Counted from the first letter of the stretch, positions 12,513-22,944 are shown. The stretch is DNA of 64,000 nucleotides from Lacinutrix sp. (GCF_029238095.1 NZ_JAQWGS010000027.1:1-64000), one strand, 5' to 3'. A program made the numbers and translations. Notes: generated by a model not told the origin, from the sequence alone.

Positions 12513-12887
12513 TTACTTCTTAGGGCGTTTTGCACCATACTTAGATCTACGTTGTGTACGACCATCGACACCTGCGGTATCTAATGCTCCACGAACAATG
12601 TGGTATCTAACTCCTGGTAAATCTTTTACCCTTCCACCTCTAACCAATACTATCGAGTGCTCTTGTAGATTGTGTCCTTCACCGCCAATGTATGCATTCA
12701 CCTCGTTACCATTAGTTAAACGAACCCTAGCAACCTTACGCATTGCTGAGTTTGGTTTTTTAGGTGTCGTTGTATAAACACGAGTACACACACCACGTCT
12801 TTGTGGACAAGAATCTAAAGCAGCCGATTTACTCTTCTTGGTTATTTTGGCTCTTCCTTTTCTTACTAATTGTGAAATTGTTGGCAT
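12513..12887 (-). CDS. rpsL: 30S ribosomal protein S12
   Basis: [12 protein letters not shown]...[31 protein letters not shown]. Confidence 0.98.
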   Translation of the reverse strand: MPTISQLVRKGRAKITKKSKSAALDSCPQRRGVCTRVYTTTPKKPNSAMRKVARVRLTNGNEVNAYIGGEGHNLQEHSIVLVRGGRVKDLPGVRYHIVRGALDTAGVDGRTQRRSKYGAKRPKK

Positions 12888-12931
12888 ATATTTTAATATA
12901 TAAATTTAATTGACCTCTTTTAAGAGGGCTG

Positions 12932-12961
12932 CAAATGTAGAAATTAATTTTCTAAATCCAA
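12932..12961 (-). promoter_or_regulatory. Predicted Bacteroidota-type promoter of the str/S10/spc superoperon
   Basis: Minus strand TTG (12959-12961), 19 nt spacer, TACATTTG (12932-12939), matching TTG-N17-23-TAnnTTTG; about 45 nt upstream of the rpsL start. Confidence 0.65.
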
Positions 12962-13066
12962 ACCCTAATTCGTTAATTTTCAATAGTTTTTTAAATTTCT
13001 ATTTTAAACTATATTATATCTTTAGATTTTCCGTTAGATTTACACCTTATATAATACCTAAAATTC

Positions 13067-14767
13067 GTGTGTAAATACATATCCATTCTTTTATTAATAA
13101 CTTGTTTTTGTTCTTCTACATTGAGAGCGCAGAACACAAATTTAAATGTAATAGGTGCAAATGATGAAGAGACTAAAATTATAGAAACACATGAGTACAA
13201 AAAAAACCATACTGATTATAATTCTATCCAAAACGAAATTGATTCCTTACAACAGAAAATAATCAATTCTGGCTATATTGAAAGTGAAATAAACTCTACA
13301 AGAAAAATAAATGATAGTTCTTTTCAGGTTAAATTCAGCTTAAACAATAAATATGAAAGCATTGATATTAGTTATGATAATACTGAAATTGAAAAAAACT
13401 TAATTAAAACCATTACAGAAAAGAGCTCAAACAAACAATTCTCAGTTCCTTTAAACAAATTAGAAGAAACCTTAAAGTTTATAAACCTAAAAATAGTAAA
13501 CAACGGATTTCCTTTTACAAAAATTAAACTTTCAGAACTCAAAATAAAAGATAGTAAAACTTTGACAGCAAATCTTATTATTGTTAAAGATAAAAAAAAA
13601 CGCCGTTTAGACAAAGTTGTAATTAAAGGTTACGAAAAATTCCCAAAATCATTTTTAAATCGGTTTTTAAAAATAAAGCCAGAAAAAACTTTTAATATAG
13701 AATCAATTAAAAGAAAGATGGATAACTTAAATAATTTACGATTCGCAGAACAAACAAAAAATCCTGAAGTATTATTCAGCAAAGATTCCACTACATTATA
13801 CATATACCTTCAAAAATCCCAAAGTAATACTTTTGATGGTTTTTTAGGTTTTAGCACAAATGAAGAAACAAATAAGCTAGATTTTAACGGTTATTTAAAT
13901 TTAGAACTCAATAATAATTTTAATTATGGTGAATCTTTTAGGTTAATGTATAAGAGTGATGAAAGTGAACAAAAAAACTTTGAAGTTAACCTAAACCTTC
14001 CTTACATATTCTCTTCACCGATTGGTACAGAATTATCGTTAAATATTTTAAAAAGGGACAGCACATTCACAACTGTAAATCAAAAAGCTAGTGTTTTTTA
14101 TCAAATAAATTCAAAAAACAGGATTTATGTCGGAATTGAAAGTGTGGAATCTAATAACTTACTAGATGTTGAAATAAACTCCCTTTCTTTAGTTTCAGAT
14201 TACAAAAGCAATTTATACAACATAAAATATACCTATAACAATAGACAGAACTTTAAAACCATTTTTCAATTGAAAAGCAGTTTTAATTTGGAATATGGTT
14301 TAGGAGAAAGACAAACAAAAAATAATAAAGAAAAGCAAAACAGAATAAATCTAGATGCTTTTCATGTCTTTCAATTAAATAACAAAAACAGCTTTTACAC
14401 AAGAATAACTGGGTCGTTAATAAATTCTAGTTCATATTTAGACAACGAACTCTTTAGGTTTGGCGGCATTAACTCCATTAGAGGATTCCAAGAAAACAGT
14501 ATTGCGGCTAATCAGTACATTGTACTTAATACAGAATACAGATATCAATTAAGCAAAAGTATATATGCGCACTCAATAATAGATTTCGCTAATTTTGAAA
14601 ATAGAATAATTGAAACAAAAGAAAATCTCTACGGTTTTGGAGTTGGTTTTGGAATATTAACAAAGGCTGGTTTATTAAGATTTAACTTTGCAAATGGGAA
14701 AACAGAAGAGCAAAGTTTTAAGTTTTCAAACAGTAAAATTCACTTAAGTTTAGTATCTATTTTCTAA
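13067..14767 (+). CDS. Omp85/BamA-TamA-like outer membrane protein (POTRA-like N-terminal region plus surface-antigen beta-barrel)
   Basis: Signal peptide-like start; POTRA-like KVVIKGYEKFPKSFLNRFLKIKP; barrel signature LFRFGGINSIRGFQENS. Confidence 0.75.
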   Translation: MCKYISILLLITCFCSSTLRAQNTNLNVIGANDEETKIIETHEYKKNHTDYNSIQNEIDSLQQKIINSGYIESEINSTRKINDSSFQVKFSLNNKYESIDISYDNTEIEKNLIKTITEKSSNKQFSVPLNKLEETLKFINLKIVNNGFPFTKIKLSELKIKDSKTLTANLIIVKDKKKRRLDKVVIKGYEKFPKSFLNRFLKIKPEKTFNIESIKRKMDNLNNLRFAEQTKNPEVLFSKDSTTLYIYLQKSQSNTFDGFLGFSTNEETNKLDFNGYLNLELNNNFNYGESFRLMYKSDESEQKNFEVNLNLPYIFSSPIGTELSLNILKRDSTFTTVNQKASVFYQINSKNRIYVGIESVESNNLLDVEINSLSLVSDYKSNLYNIKYTYNNRQNFKTIFQLKSSFNLEYGLGERQTKNNKEKQNRINLDAFHVFQLNNKNSFYTRITGSLINSSSYLDNELFRFGGINSIRGFQENSIAANQYIVLNTEYRYQLSKSIYAHSIIDFANFENRIIETKENLYGFGVGFGILTKAGLLRFNFANGKTEEQSFKFSNSKIHLSLVSIF

Positions 14768-14886
14768 TTTTAAATAGTTCGAAAAAGTTTTTTTTTGAAA
14801 AAAAATTGAAATTTTAACCAAAATTTATTGTTTAATTAACTTTTTATTATGATTTTTGGCAAAGACTAATTCAAATAAAATATAAA

Positions 14887-17800
14887 ATGAAAACAAAGTT
14901 TAGTGGAATTTTAACGCTATTACTAGCGTTTGTTGTGCAACTCTCGTTCGCACAAGGAAAAACAATTTCAGGTACAATCTCCGATGGAGACAACTTACCG
15001 CTACCTGGAGTAAATGTAGTTGTTAAAGATACTAGTAATGGTACGACAACAGATTTTGACGGTAATTATTCAATTTCAGCGAAAACTGGAGATGTACTTG
15101 TCTTCTCTTACGTTGGTAACACTGTTGAAAAAACTGTTGGTGCGGAAAGCAACATTAGTTTTACAATGTTAGAGAACCAACTAGAAGAAGTTGTGATTAC
15201 AGCTCTTGGTATCAAGAGAAAGAAAGATGAAATTACAACAGTTTACCAAGAAGTAAAAACTGAAGAACTAGTTAAAGCTAACAACCCAAGTGTTGTTAAC
15301 AGTTTATCTGGTAAAGTTTCTGGTTTAACAATTACTGAAAACTCTAATGGTGTTTCTGGTGGAACTAGAATTGTACTTCGTGGTAACCGTTCTATCTCAG
15401 GTAACAACCAAGCATTGGTAGTTATAGATGGTGCAATTTCTACAACTGGAATATTAAATGCATTAGATCCAAATCAAATTGAAACAGTAAACGTTATTAA
15501 AGGTGCTGCAGGATCTGCATTGTATGGTTCACAAGGATCAAATGGTGTAATTGTTGTTACTACCAAAACGACTACTAAAGGAGAAAAGATGACTGTTCAA
15601 GTTAACTCTTCTCTAGACTTTGAAACTGTAGCATTCGTTCCAGAAAAACAAACAAGATACGGTCAAGGATGGGATTTAGGTAATGGATTTGAAAATGTAA
15701 TATATGAAAATGGTGGATGGGGACCAGAATTTGACGGACAAGTTGTTCCTGTTGGATTACCTCAAGCAGATGGCACTTTTATTACAGCACCTTACGAATC
15801 AAGAGGAGCAGATCACATGAAAGAATTCTTTCAAACAGGTTTAACAAAACAAAATTCTATTTCTGTTTCTTCTGGTGGTGCTGATGGTTACATTACGCTA
15901 GGAGCAAGAAATGTAAAAACTGAATTTGTTGTTAAAGATGACAAAAGAAAAAGAAATACTTTTACGTTAAGAGCAGGCAAAACTGCAGGAAACTGGACTG
16001 CAGGTGGTAATGTGGTTTATACTAACACTACAGTAGAGCGACATAATGGTGATTTATACACTCAATTATTACAATCTGCAACTAACATTCCTATCCAAAG
16101 CTTTGAAAACTCTGGAAACGAAGGACACTGGAATGCATATTATACTAATCCTTACTGGAATTTACAAAACCAAAGATCAAAAGGAGAAAACAATAACATT
16201 AGTTTACAAGGTGACTTAGGTTACAAAGTTAACGACAATATTTCATTTAAGTTATTAAGTAATGCTCGTGTTTTTGAAGGAAATTCTTTATCGTTCCAAA
16301 ATGCTTATGATGAGCCACAAAATATTATTGATGACACTGGAGCAAACAGATCTTTAATTTCTAACTTTAGTTTCCAGAACTTTAGACAGAGTACTTACTA
16401 TACAGATTTCTTTGTAAACTTAGACTACGATTTAACAGAAGATGTAACATTTGGAGCTAACATTGGTTTAAACAATCAATATTTCAAAAACAGTTCTACA
16501 ACAGTAGGTGGTCAAGATTTAACAGTTCCTGGGATATATACTGCAGGTAACTTAAATAATGGTGTTGATGATGCGTTTAGTGGAGATACAAGAGCAAGTT
16601 CTGCAACTATTTCTGCATTTGCTAACTTAGATTTTGGATATAAAGATTTCTTATTTGTAACAGTTACAGGTAGAAATGATTGGTCTTCAAGATTAGCGAA
16701 ATCTAAACAATCTTTCTTTTACCCAAGTGTGAGTGCTTCATTCTTACCAACAAAGGCTTTTGAAGGTATGAAGAGTGATGTATTAAATTACATGAAGTTA
16801 ACTGCAGCTTACGTAAAAGTAGGTAATGCTGGTGGAGTTGGAACATATGCTATTCAGCAATTTGTTAATACAGCAGGTGGGTTCCCATTTGGTGGTCAAA
16901 ACTCATTTGTAGTAGATCAAACTATTACAGATCCTTTAATTAATCCTGAATTCTTAACAACTTTTGAAGTTGGTGCTAATGTTGGAATGTTTAAAGATAG
17001 ATTAACAATCGATGCAAGTTACTCTTCATTTACAGGTACAGACCAAATTACAAGTGTTGCAGCTTCTGCAGCTTCTGGAATCTCTAGAGCTACTGTAAAC
17101 GTTGCTGAAACAACAGGTACAGCGTTTGAGGTTGATTTAGGTATTAAAGTAATTAAAACTGATGATATCCAATGGAATGTAAACGTAGGTTACTCTACTA
17201 CAAACAACGAAGTGACTAAAGTTACAGATCAAGCTGATCAAGTATCACTTGGTGGTTTTACAGGATATGCTGAAGTATTCGCAATTAAAGGTGAAGCTTT
17301 CCCAGTAATTCAGACTAACTACTACGAAAGAGATCCTCAAGGTCGTGTTTTAATTGACCCAACAAGTGGTAATCCAATTGAAGCTTCAGGTCTTAAAATC
17401 GCTGGTAGAACAACACCAAGACATACTGTAAACTTAAATACTGCTTTTAACTATAAAAACTGGTCTTTACAGGCGACTATGGATTATAGAACAGGACATG
17501 TATTTTATTCAGATACTAAATCTAACTTAACATGGTCAGGTCACGCTGTTGAAACAGCTCAAGGTGGTCGTGGTCAATTTATATTCCCTAACTCTGCTAT
17601 CGAAACTTCTCCAGGAGTATTTGAAGCTAACACTAGTGTGCCTTCAGCAGGACCAAACGCTGGTGCATACATTAACTTCTTTGGTAATTATAGAGGAGTT
17701 GGTGAAAACCACGTATTAGATGCAACTGCATTTAAGGTTAGAGAATTATCATTAAGTTATGACTTAAACAAAGACTATCTTAAAAATACTTTTATCTCAG

Positions 17801-17976
17801 GTTTAAGAATAAGTGCTACAGCTAGAAACCCTTTTGTGGTTTTACCAGCTGAAAATAGAGGGTACAATGATCCAGAATCAGGATTCTCTACAGGTAACGC
17901 ACAAGGTATTACTACGCAAGCTGGTAACTATCCTCCAACAAGAACATTTGGTTTAGGATTAAACTTAACTTTTTAA
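14887..17976 (+). CDS. SusC/RagA family TonB-linked outer membrane protein
   Basis: Signal peptide, carboxypeptidase-like regulatory domain GKTISGTISDGDNLPLPGVNVVVKDTSNGTTTDFDGNYSI, plug LYGSQGSNGVIVVTTK, C-terminal TRTFGLGLNLTF. Confidence 0.95.
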   Translation: MKTKFSGILTLLLAFVVQLSFAQGKTISGTISDGDNLPLPGVNVVVKDTSNGTTTDFDGNYSISAKTGDVLVFSYVGNTVEKTVGAESNISFTMLENQLEEVVITALGIKRKKDEITTVYQEVKTEELVKANNPSVVNSLSGKVSGLTITENSNGVSGGTRIVLRGNRSISGNNQALVVIDGAISTTGILNALDPNQIETVNVIKGAAGSALYGSQGSNGVIVVTTKTTTKGEKMTVQVNSSLDFETVAFVPEKQTRYGQGWDLGNGFENVIYENGGWGPEFDGQVVPVGLPQADGTFITAPYESRGADHMKEFFQTGLTKQNSISVSSGGADGYITLGARNVKTEFVVKDDKRKRNTFTLRAGKTAGNWTAGGNVVYTNTTVERHNGDLYTQLLQSATNIPIQSFENSGNEGHWNAYYTNPYWNLQNQRSKGENNNISLQGDLGYKVNDNISFKLLSNARVFEGNSLSFQNAYDEPQNIIDDTGANRSLISNFSFQNFRQSTYYTDFFVNLDYDLTEDVTFGANIGLNNQYFKNSSTTVGGQDLTVPGIYTAGNLNNGVDDAFSGDTRASSATISAFANLDFGYKDFLFVTVTGRNDWSSRLAKSKQSFFYPSVSASFLPTKAFEGMKSDVLNYMKLTAAYVKVGNAGGVGTYAIQQFVNTAGGFPFGGQNSFVVDQTITDPLINPEFLTTFEVGANVGMFKDRLTIDASYSSFTGTDQITSVAASAASGISRATVNVAETTGTAFEVDLGIKVIKTDDIQWNVNVGYSTTNNEVTKVTDQADQVSLGGFTGYAEVFAIKGEAFPVIQTNYYERDPQGRVLIDPTSGNPIEASGLKIAGRTTPRHTVNLNTAFNYKNWSLQATMDYRTGHVFYSDTKSNLTWSGHAVETAQGGRGQFIFPNSAIETSPGVFEANTSVPSAGPNAGAYINFFGNYRGVGENHVLDATAFKVRELSLSYDLNKDYLKNTFISGLRISATARNPFVVLPAENRGYNDPESGFSTGNAQGITTQAGNYPPTRTFGLGLNLTF

Positions 17977-17987
17977 AAAAAATAATT

Positions 17988-19517
17988 ATGAAAAAATATT
18001 TTAAAATAGGAATTGCATTGCTTTTTATAGGAGCAGCGTTTAATTCTTGTGAGAGTTCTTTAGATATCAACGAATCTGAAGTAAACTTTACAACAGACTT
18101 AGTAAGTCCAGATTTACTCTTAGCTGGAGCCATTCAGGCACCAAGAGCACAATTTGAAGTAACTACTAGTGAATTAGGTAGTATATTTATGAACCAATGG
18201 GCTGGTGATATTAATAATGTAACTGGTGGTTTTCAAGATGAATTCAGATTAAACATCACACAGAATTTTTATACATCAATTTGGCAAAACCTATACAGAG
18301 GTATGGGAACTTACCAAGCGATTATAGCTACTCCTGGTGATGAATATAGTAACCATAAAGCAATATCAAGAATATTGAAGTCTTACTACTTCCAATATAT
18401 AATTGATCTTTATGGAGATGCACCATACTCTCAAGCTTTACAAGGTGGAGAAGTATTAACACCAGCTTATGATGATGCTCAAACTGTATACAGAGCTTTA
18501 GTTGAAGATATCAACTTAGCATTAGATACTTTTGCTAACTCTGGTGATTATTTACCAGTTGGAACAGAAGATACTGTATTCCAAGGTGATTTAAATGGAT
18601 GGGCTCAAGTAGCAAATACATTAAAATTAAGAATCTTATTACGTCAATCTGAAATGGGAGGAGAAACAGCTACTTACTTAGCAACTGAATTCGCTTCTTT
18701 AGATAACAATTTTGTAACTACAGACGCTACTTTAAACCCAGGTTATGTAAACGAAGCTAATAGATTAAACCCTTTTTGGGCAAACTATGGTTTTGATGTA
18801 GCAGGAAATCCTACTTTTGATCGTGACTTTATTGTACCATCAGAGTATTTTGAAAAATTCTTAAAAGGTGATAACCAAACAGATGCAAATTTCAATGTAG
18901 GTTCTTTACCAGGAACAGGAGTTAACGATACTAGATTAGAGCGTTTCTTTGATCCTGCATCAGGAGTACCAGGAAATGGTGTTACAGGTGTAGTTCAAGG
19001 TGCTGAAAATAGTCAAGCTCCTACAGATCTTTCAGAGCCTGGACCAGGATTATTAAGAGGATTTGATCAAGACAGTTATATCTTTACAGCTTCTGAAAGT
19101 TTCTTCTTACAAGCGGAAGCTATTGAAAGAGGTTATATCTCAGGAGATGCTAAAGCTATGTTTGAAGCAGGAATTACTGCATCATTTAATTTACTAGGAA
19201 ATCCAGGTGATGCTGCAGCTTACATTTTAGCATCACAAAACGCAAATAGAATTGGATGGAATGGTTCTTCTAACAAAATTGAGGCTATCATGACTCAGAA
19301 ATGGATTGCACTTTGTGGTTTCAACGCTATTGAATCGTTTATCGATTACAACAGAACAGGATTCCCAGATGTACCATTATCTGTTATCGCTGAAAGACCA
19401 ACAAGACCAGTTAGATTACTTTACCCAGCATCAGAATTTTCAACTAACTCTGGAAACGTACCTTCACAGGCTACTTCAGATGCATTTAGTGACAAGATTT
19501 TCTGGGATGTTAATTAA
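17988..19517 (+). CDS. SusD/RagB family nutrient-binding outer membrane lipoprotein
   Basis: Lipobox FNSCESS; follows SusC by 11 nt; IIDLYGDAPYSQALQG...EALQTVYRALVEDI-type SusD motifs. Confidence 0.93.
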   Translation: MKKYFKIGIALLFIGAAFNSCESSLDINESEVNFTTDLVSPDLLLAGAIQAPRAQFEVTTSELGSIFMNQWAGDINNVTGGFQDEFRLNITQNFYTSIWQNLYRGMGTYQAIIATPGDEYSNHKAISRILKSYYFQYIIDLYGDAPYSQALQGGEVLTPAYDDAQTVYRALVEDINLALDTFANSGDYLPVGTEDTVFQGDLNGWAQVANTLKLRILLRQSEMGGETATYLATEFASLDNNFVTTDATLNPGYVNEANRLNPFWANYGFDVAGNPTFDRDFIVPSEYFEKFLKGDNQTDANFNVGSLPGTGVNDTRLERFFDPASGVPGNGVTGVVQGAENSQAPTDLSEPGPGLLRGFDQDSYIFTASESFFLQAEAIERGYISGDAKAMFEAGITASFNLLGNPGDAAAYILASQNANRIGWNGSSNKIEAIMTQKWIALCGFNAIESFIDYNRTGFPDVPLSVIAERPTRPVRLLYPASEFSTNSGNVPSQATSDAFSDKIFWDVN

Positions 19518-19543
19518 TAGAAAAATTGTTAAATTATAGAAAA

Positions 19544-20404
19544 ATGAAAAAAATGAAAAAATTAAAAATAGTATTATGCGCAGTAGCATTAGCTACTCTA
19601 AATTTCTCTTGTATAGTAGATGATTCTACTGGAGAGGATAATTTAAACGCTTTTGGTGAATCTAACTATCTAGTTGGATTTACAAACGGAACAGCTTTAT
19701 TGAGTTATTTCGAGGATGTTGGAGCAATTCAACAAGAATTCCCAATAAACTTCTTAGGAGGTTTTGATGGAAACTTAAACAGTGATTTAACTATTAACTA
19801 TAGTATCGATCCAGCATCATCTGCTGTTGAAGGTCAAGAATTTGATTTTGTAGATACTTCAGGTACAGTTACGATTCCTGCAGGTGGTAGTTTTGCACAA
19901 TTTCCACTATTAGTTAATACAGGAGGACTAGATCCAAACGTACCAACAGAATTAATTTTAAACTTAGATTCTGTAACAGGTGCTCCTGCTGTAATTTCTG
20001 CATTGGGTAACCAATTAAGAATAACTTTTGTTGGATGTCAATCTGCATTAAATAACTTTAATTATAATGTTGTTTCTGTAAGAGAAGATGGTGTGACTGT
20101 AAATCAAGGTGTTAAAGACCTTAGACTTGTAGCTCCAAACACATTAAAAACTAGAACTACTGGTCCTTGGGCTGATGGTCAATTACCTCCACCTGATCAT
20201 GGATTAACATTTACAGATGTTTGTGGAGACTTGAATATTGATGCTCAAAATTTAATGGAGTTTTATTCTAACCAAGTTACAGGAACAAATTTAGCAGGTC
20301 CTGATGGACAAGTAGATCCAGCTACAGGAAGTTTCACTTTATCGTATGAAATTACATTCTCTGCTGGTAACTTGGATCACGTAGATACTTATACAAAACT
20401 ATAA
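19544..20404 (+). CDS. Lipoprotein, Calx-beta/DUF4843-like, SusD-associated
   Basis: Lipoprotein signal LKIVLCAVALATLNFSCIVDD; AVEGQEFDFVDTSGTVTIPAGGSFAQFPLLV resembles Calx-beta-type repeats; start trimmed from 19526. Confidence 0.65.
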   Translation: MKKMKKLKIVLCAVALATLNFSCIVDDSTGEDNLNAFGESNYLVGFTNGTALLSYFEDVGAIQQEFPINFLGGFDGNLNSDLTINYSIDPASSAVEGQEFDFVDTSGTVTIPAGGSFAQFPLLVNTGGLDPNVPTELILNLDSVTGAPAVISALGNQLRITFVGCQSALNNFNYNVVSVREDGVTVNQGVKDLRLVAPNTLKTRTTGPWADGQLPPPDHGLTFTDVCGDLNIDAQNLMEFYSNQVTGTNLAGPDGQVDPATGSFTLSYEITFSAGNLDHVDTYTKL

Positions 20405-20417
20405 TACACAATAAATT

Positions 20418-21179
20418 ATGAAAAATACATATATTAAATTATTAGCTTTATTGTTTGTTGCTTCGGCTTCAGTATCGTGTGTAAACGATGATGAAACGTT
20501 TGGTACTAACGATAACAAAGCTATTGCAACAACTACAGTTACCTCGTTAACACTAAATGAAGGTGAAAGTGCTGTTATTCCTTTTACTTTAAATCGTGCG
20601 ATTAACAAAGCTTCTCAATTTAAAATTGAATTGATGAGTGGTAATGTTGAACAAGATGATATTGAAGCTGGTGATCAGTACATGGATGCTGATACTGGAA
20701 TCTATCAAGATGGATTCGAAATTACGGTTCCTCCTTATGTAACTAACTTTGAGATTCCTGTTTCTGCACTTCTTGATTCTTCTTGTGAAGCAAACGAAAG
20801 TATACAATTAAGAGTTTCAGCTGCTGGTGTAAGAACTGCATTAACTCCAAGTAGTGATGGATACATGATAGATTTAGATATTCTTAATACTCCTACTTGG
20901 ACAATTGAAGGTGTAGATACTTATGGTGATGGTTGGAATGGTGCATCAATCGACGTAACTGTTGATGGTGTTACAACAAGCTATACAGTAGATGCTGATG
21001 CTGCAACATTTGTTGTAGGTGTACCAGTAGGTTCTACTTACTCTTTCGAATTTGTAAGTGGAGATTGGGATGGTGAAATAGAATATACTATTACAGATGG
21101 TAATGGTAATGTATTTGCAGATGCTTACTATCCTGCTGTTGGTGTAATTACAAGTGGTACTGGTGTTGCATGTAACTAA
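20418..21179 (+). CDS. Lipoprotein with a C-terminal DTYGDGWNGA-type domain
   Basis: Lipobox SASVSCVND; C-terminal TPTWTIEGVDTYGDGWNGASIDVTVDG. Confidence 0.6.
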   Translation: MKNTYIKLLALLFVASASVSCVNDDETFGTNDNKAIATTTVTSLTLNEGESAVIPFTLNRAINKASQFKIELMSGNVEQDDIEAGDQYMDADTGIYQDGFEITVPPYVTNFEIPVSALLDSSCEANESIQLRVSAAGVRTALTPSSDGYMIDLDILNTPTWTIEGVDTYGDGWNGASIDVTVDGVTTSYTVDADAATFVVGVPVGSTYSFEFVSGDWDGEIEYTITDGNGNVFADAYYPAVGVITSGTGVACN

Positions 21180-21201
21180 GATTATTTAAAATAATTAACT
21201 A

Positions 21202-21230
21202 AAACCATCTCTTGCGAGGTGGTTTTTTTT
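21202..21230 (+). terminator. Rho-independent terminator of the SusCD operon
   Basis: AACCATCTC-TTGC-GAGGTGGTT followed by T8. Confidence 0.8.
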
Positions 21231-21250
21231 ATTTTTGTAATAAAAAAAAA

Positions 21251-22879
21251 ATGAGAACATTAATTTTATTCTTGTGTTGTTTTCTAACGACAACTTTAAT
21301 GCTTGGTCAAAATACAGTTGGAACATTAAGAAACGATTTGGGATCGTATGATGCTTATACCTTGTTATCTCCTATAAATTCTACAGAAACTTATTTATTA
21401 AATAATTGTGGACAAGTCGTACACCAATGGACAAGTACTTACACTCCAGGTGCCTCAGTTTACTTATTAGAAAATGGTAATTTACTCAGAACTGGTAAAA
21501 TAGCTAACAATAATTTTCAATTTGGTGGTGTTGGCGGAAAGATTGAACTTTTTGATTGGGATAATAATCTTATATGGGAATATACATATACAGATTCAAC
21601 ATATACACAACATCATGATATCTATCCACTACCTAACGGAAATATATTAATGATTGTAGCAACTGTAATGACAGAAGCAGAAGCATTACAGGCTGGTAGA
21701 AATCCAGCAAATTTAACTCAAGGTGAAGTATTTAATGAACAAATTTTAGAAATTCAACCTTTTGGAACCAATCAAGCTAATGTGGTTTGGGAATGGAATA
21801 TAAAAGATCACTTGGTTCAAGATTTTGATGCTACAAAAGATAACTTTGGTGTTGTAGCAGATAATCCTAATCGATTGGACTTTAACTACATTAACGCAAC
21901 TAATGCGACCGCTAACTGGTTACATTGCAATTCATTACAATACAATCCCGCTTTAGATCAACTTGTATTAAGTTCTAGAATTATGAGTGAGATATATATT
22001 ATTGATCATTCTACAACTACTGCTGAAGCAGCTACCAGTACTGGTGGAACCTATGGAAAAGGCGGTGATTTTTTATACCGTTGGGGAAATAAAGCAGCTT
22101 ATGATAAAGGCACCTCTTCTAATCAAACTTTATTTGGGCAACATTATCCACATTGGATAGCAGATGGATTGACTGATGCTGGTAAAATTATGATATTTAA
22201 TAATGGAGGAGCAAGAGCATATTCATCAATAGATATTATAGATCCAATGGTTACTACACCTGGAAATTATACTTACGACAATGTTAACGGTTATGGTCCT
22301 ACAAATGCAGAGTGGATTTATACTACTCCAACAAATACTGATTTTTTTACAGCAATTCTATCAAGTGGAGAGCGTTTACCAAATGGCAATACTTTAATTT
22401 GTGATGGAGATTCTGGATATTTCTTTGAGATTGACCCAGCAGAAAATATAGTATGGGAATACGTAAATCCGGATGCTACTAATGGTATTATTAACCAAGG
22501 AGATACTGCATCTTTTAACTTAGTCTTTAGAGCGCATAAGTTTTCATTTGATTATCCTGCTTTTACAGGTAAAAATCTTACACCAGGAGATCCTATTGAA
22601 ACAAATCCTGACATAAGTAATTGTAATTTGTTAAACGTTACAGAAAACGTTTTAGATGAAAATTCTATTAAACTTTTTCCTAATCCTGTTGTGGATTATT
22701 TAACTATTGAATACACTAAATCTATAAGTAGCATAGAAGTCTACACAATATTTGGTCAGCTTTTAAGTAAAGTAACAGATACAAAAACAATAAAGTTTGG
22801 TAATATGGCTTCTGGGTTTTACTTGATAAGAGTAAATTCTGAAGAAGGTTCGATAACAAAAAAGATTTTAAAACAATAA
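21251..22879 (+). CDS. Arylsulfotransferase (ASST)-like secreted protein with T9SS type A C-terminal sorting domain
   Basis: Internal motifs HQWTSTYTPGASVYLLENGNLLRTGK, TQHHDIYPLPNGNILMI, ERLPNGNTLICDGDSGYFFEIDPAENIVWEYV; C-terminus KLFPNPVVDYLTIEYTKSISSIEVYTIFGQLL...YLIRVNSEEGSITKKILKQ. Confidence 0.8.
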   Translation: MRTLILFLCCFLTTTLMLGQNTVGTLRNDLGSYDAYTLLSPINSTETYLLNNCGQVVHQWTSTYTPGASVYLLENGNLLRTGKIANNNFQFGGVGGKIELFDWDNNLIWEYTYTDSTYTQHHDIYPLPNGNILMIVATVMTEAEALQAGRNPANLTQGEVFNEQILEIQPFGTNQANVVWEWNIKDHLVQDFDATKDNFGVVADNPNRLDFNYINATNATANWLHCNSLQYNPALDQLVLSSRIMSEIYIIDHSTTTAEAATSTGGTYGKGGDFLYRWGNKAAYDKGTSSNQTLFGQHYPHWIADGLTDAGKIMIFNNGGARAYSSIDIIDPMVTTPGNYTYDNVNGYGPTNAEWIYTTPTNTDFFTAILSSGERLPNGNTLICDGDSGYFFEIDPAENIVWEYVNPDATNGIINQGDTASFNLVFRAHKFSFDYPAFTGKNLTPGDPIETNPDISNCNLLNVTENVLDENSIKLFPNPVVDYLTIEYTKSISSIEVYTIFGQLLSKVTDTKTIKFGNMASGFYLIRVNSEEGSITKKILKQ

Positions 22880-22893
22880 CCTTTTAATTCATT

Positions 22894-22930
22894 TAAAAAA
22901 AGAGCTTGAGTTGTTTCAAGCTCTTTTTTT
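22894..22930 (+). terminator. Rho-independent terminator downstream of the ASST-like gene
   Basis: AGAGCTTGA-gttgtt-TCAAGCTCT flanked by A and T tracts. Confidence 0.8.
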
Positions 22931-22944
22931 ATACCTTTACACAA

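Noticed and set aside
13009-13200. Short minus-strand ORF overlapping the Omp85-like gene start (and 13372-13614)
   Set aside because: AT-rich antisense frames, no recognisable product
19306-19539. 77-aa plus-strand ORF overlapping the end of SusD
   Set aside because: Alternate frame of the SusD coding sequence; no start context or motif support
20399-20807. Minus-strand ORFs antisense to the DGWNGA lipoprotein
   Set aside because: Shadow ORFs; the plus strand has a clear lipoprotein signal and domain structure
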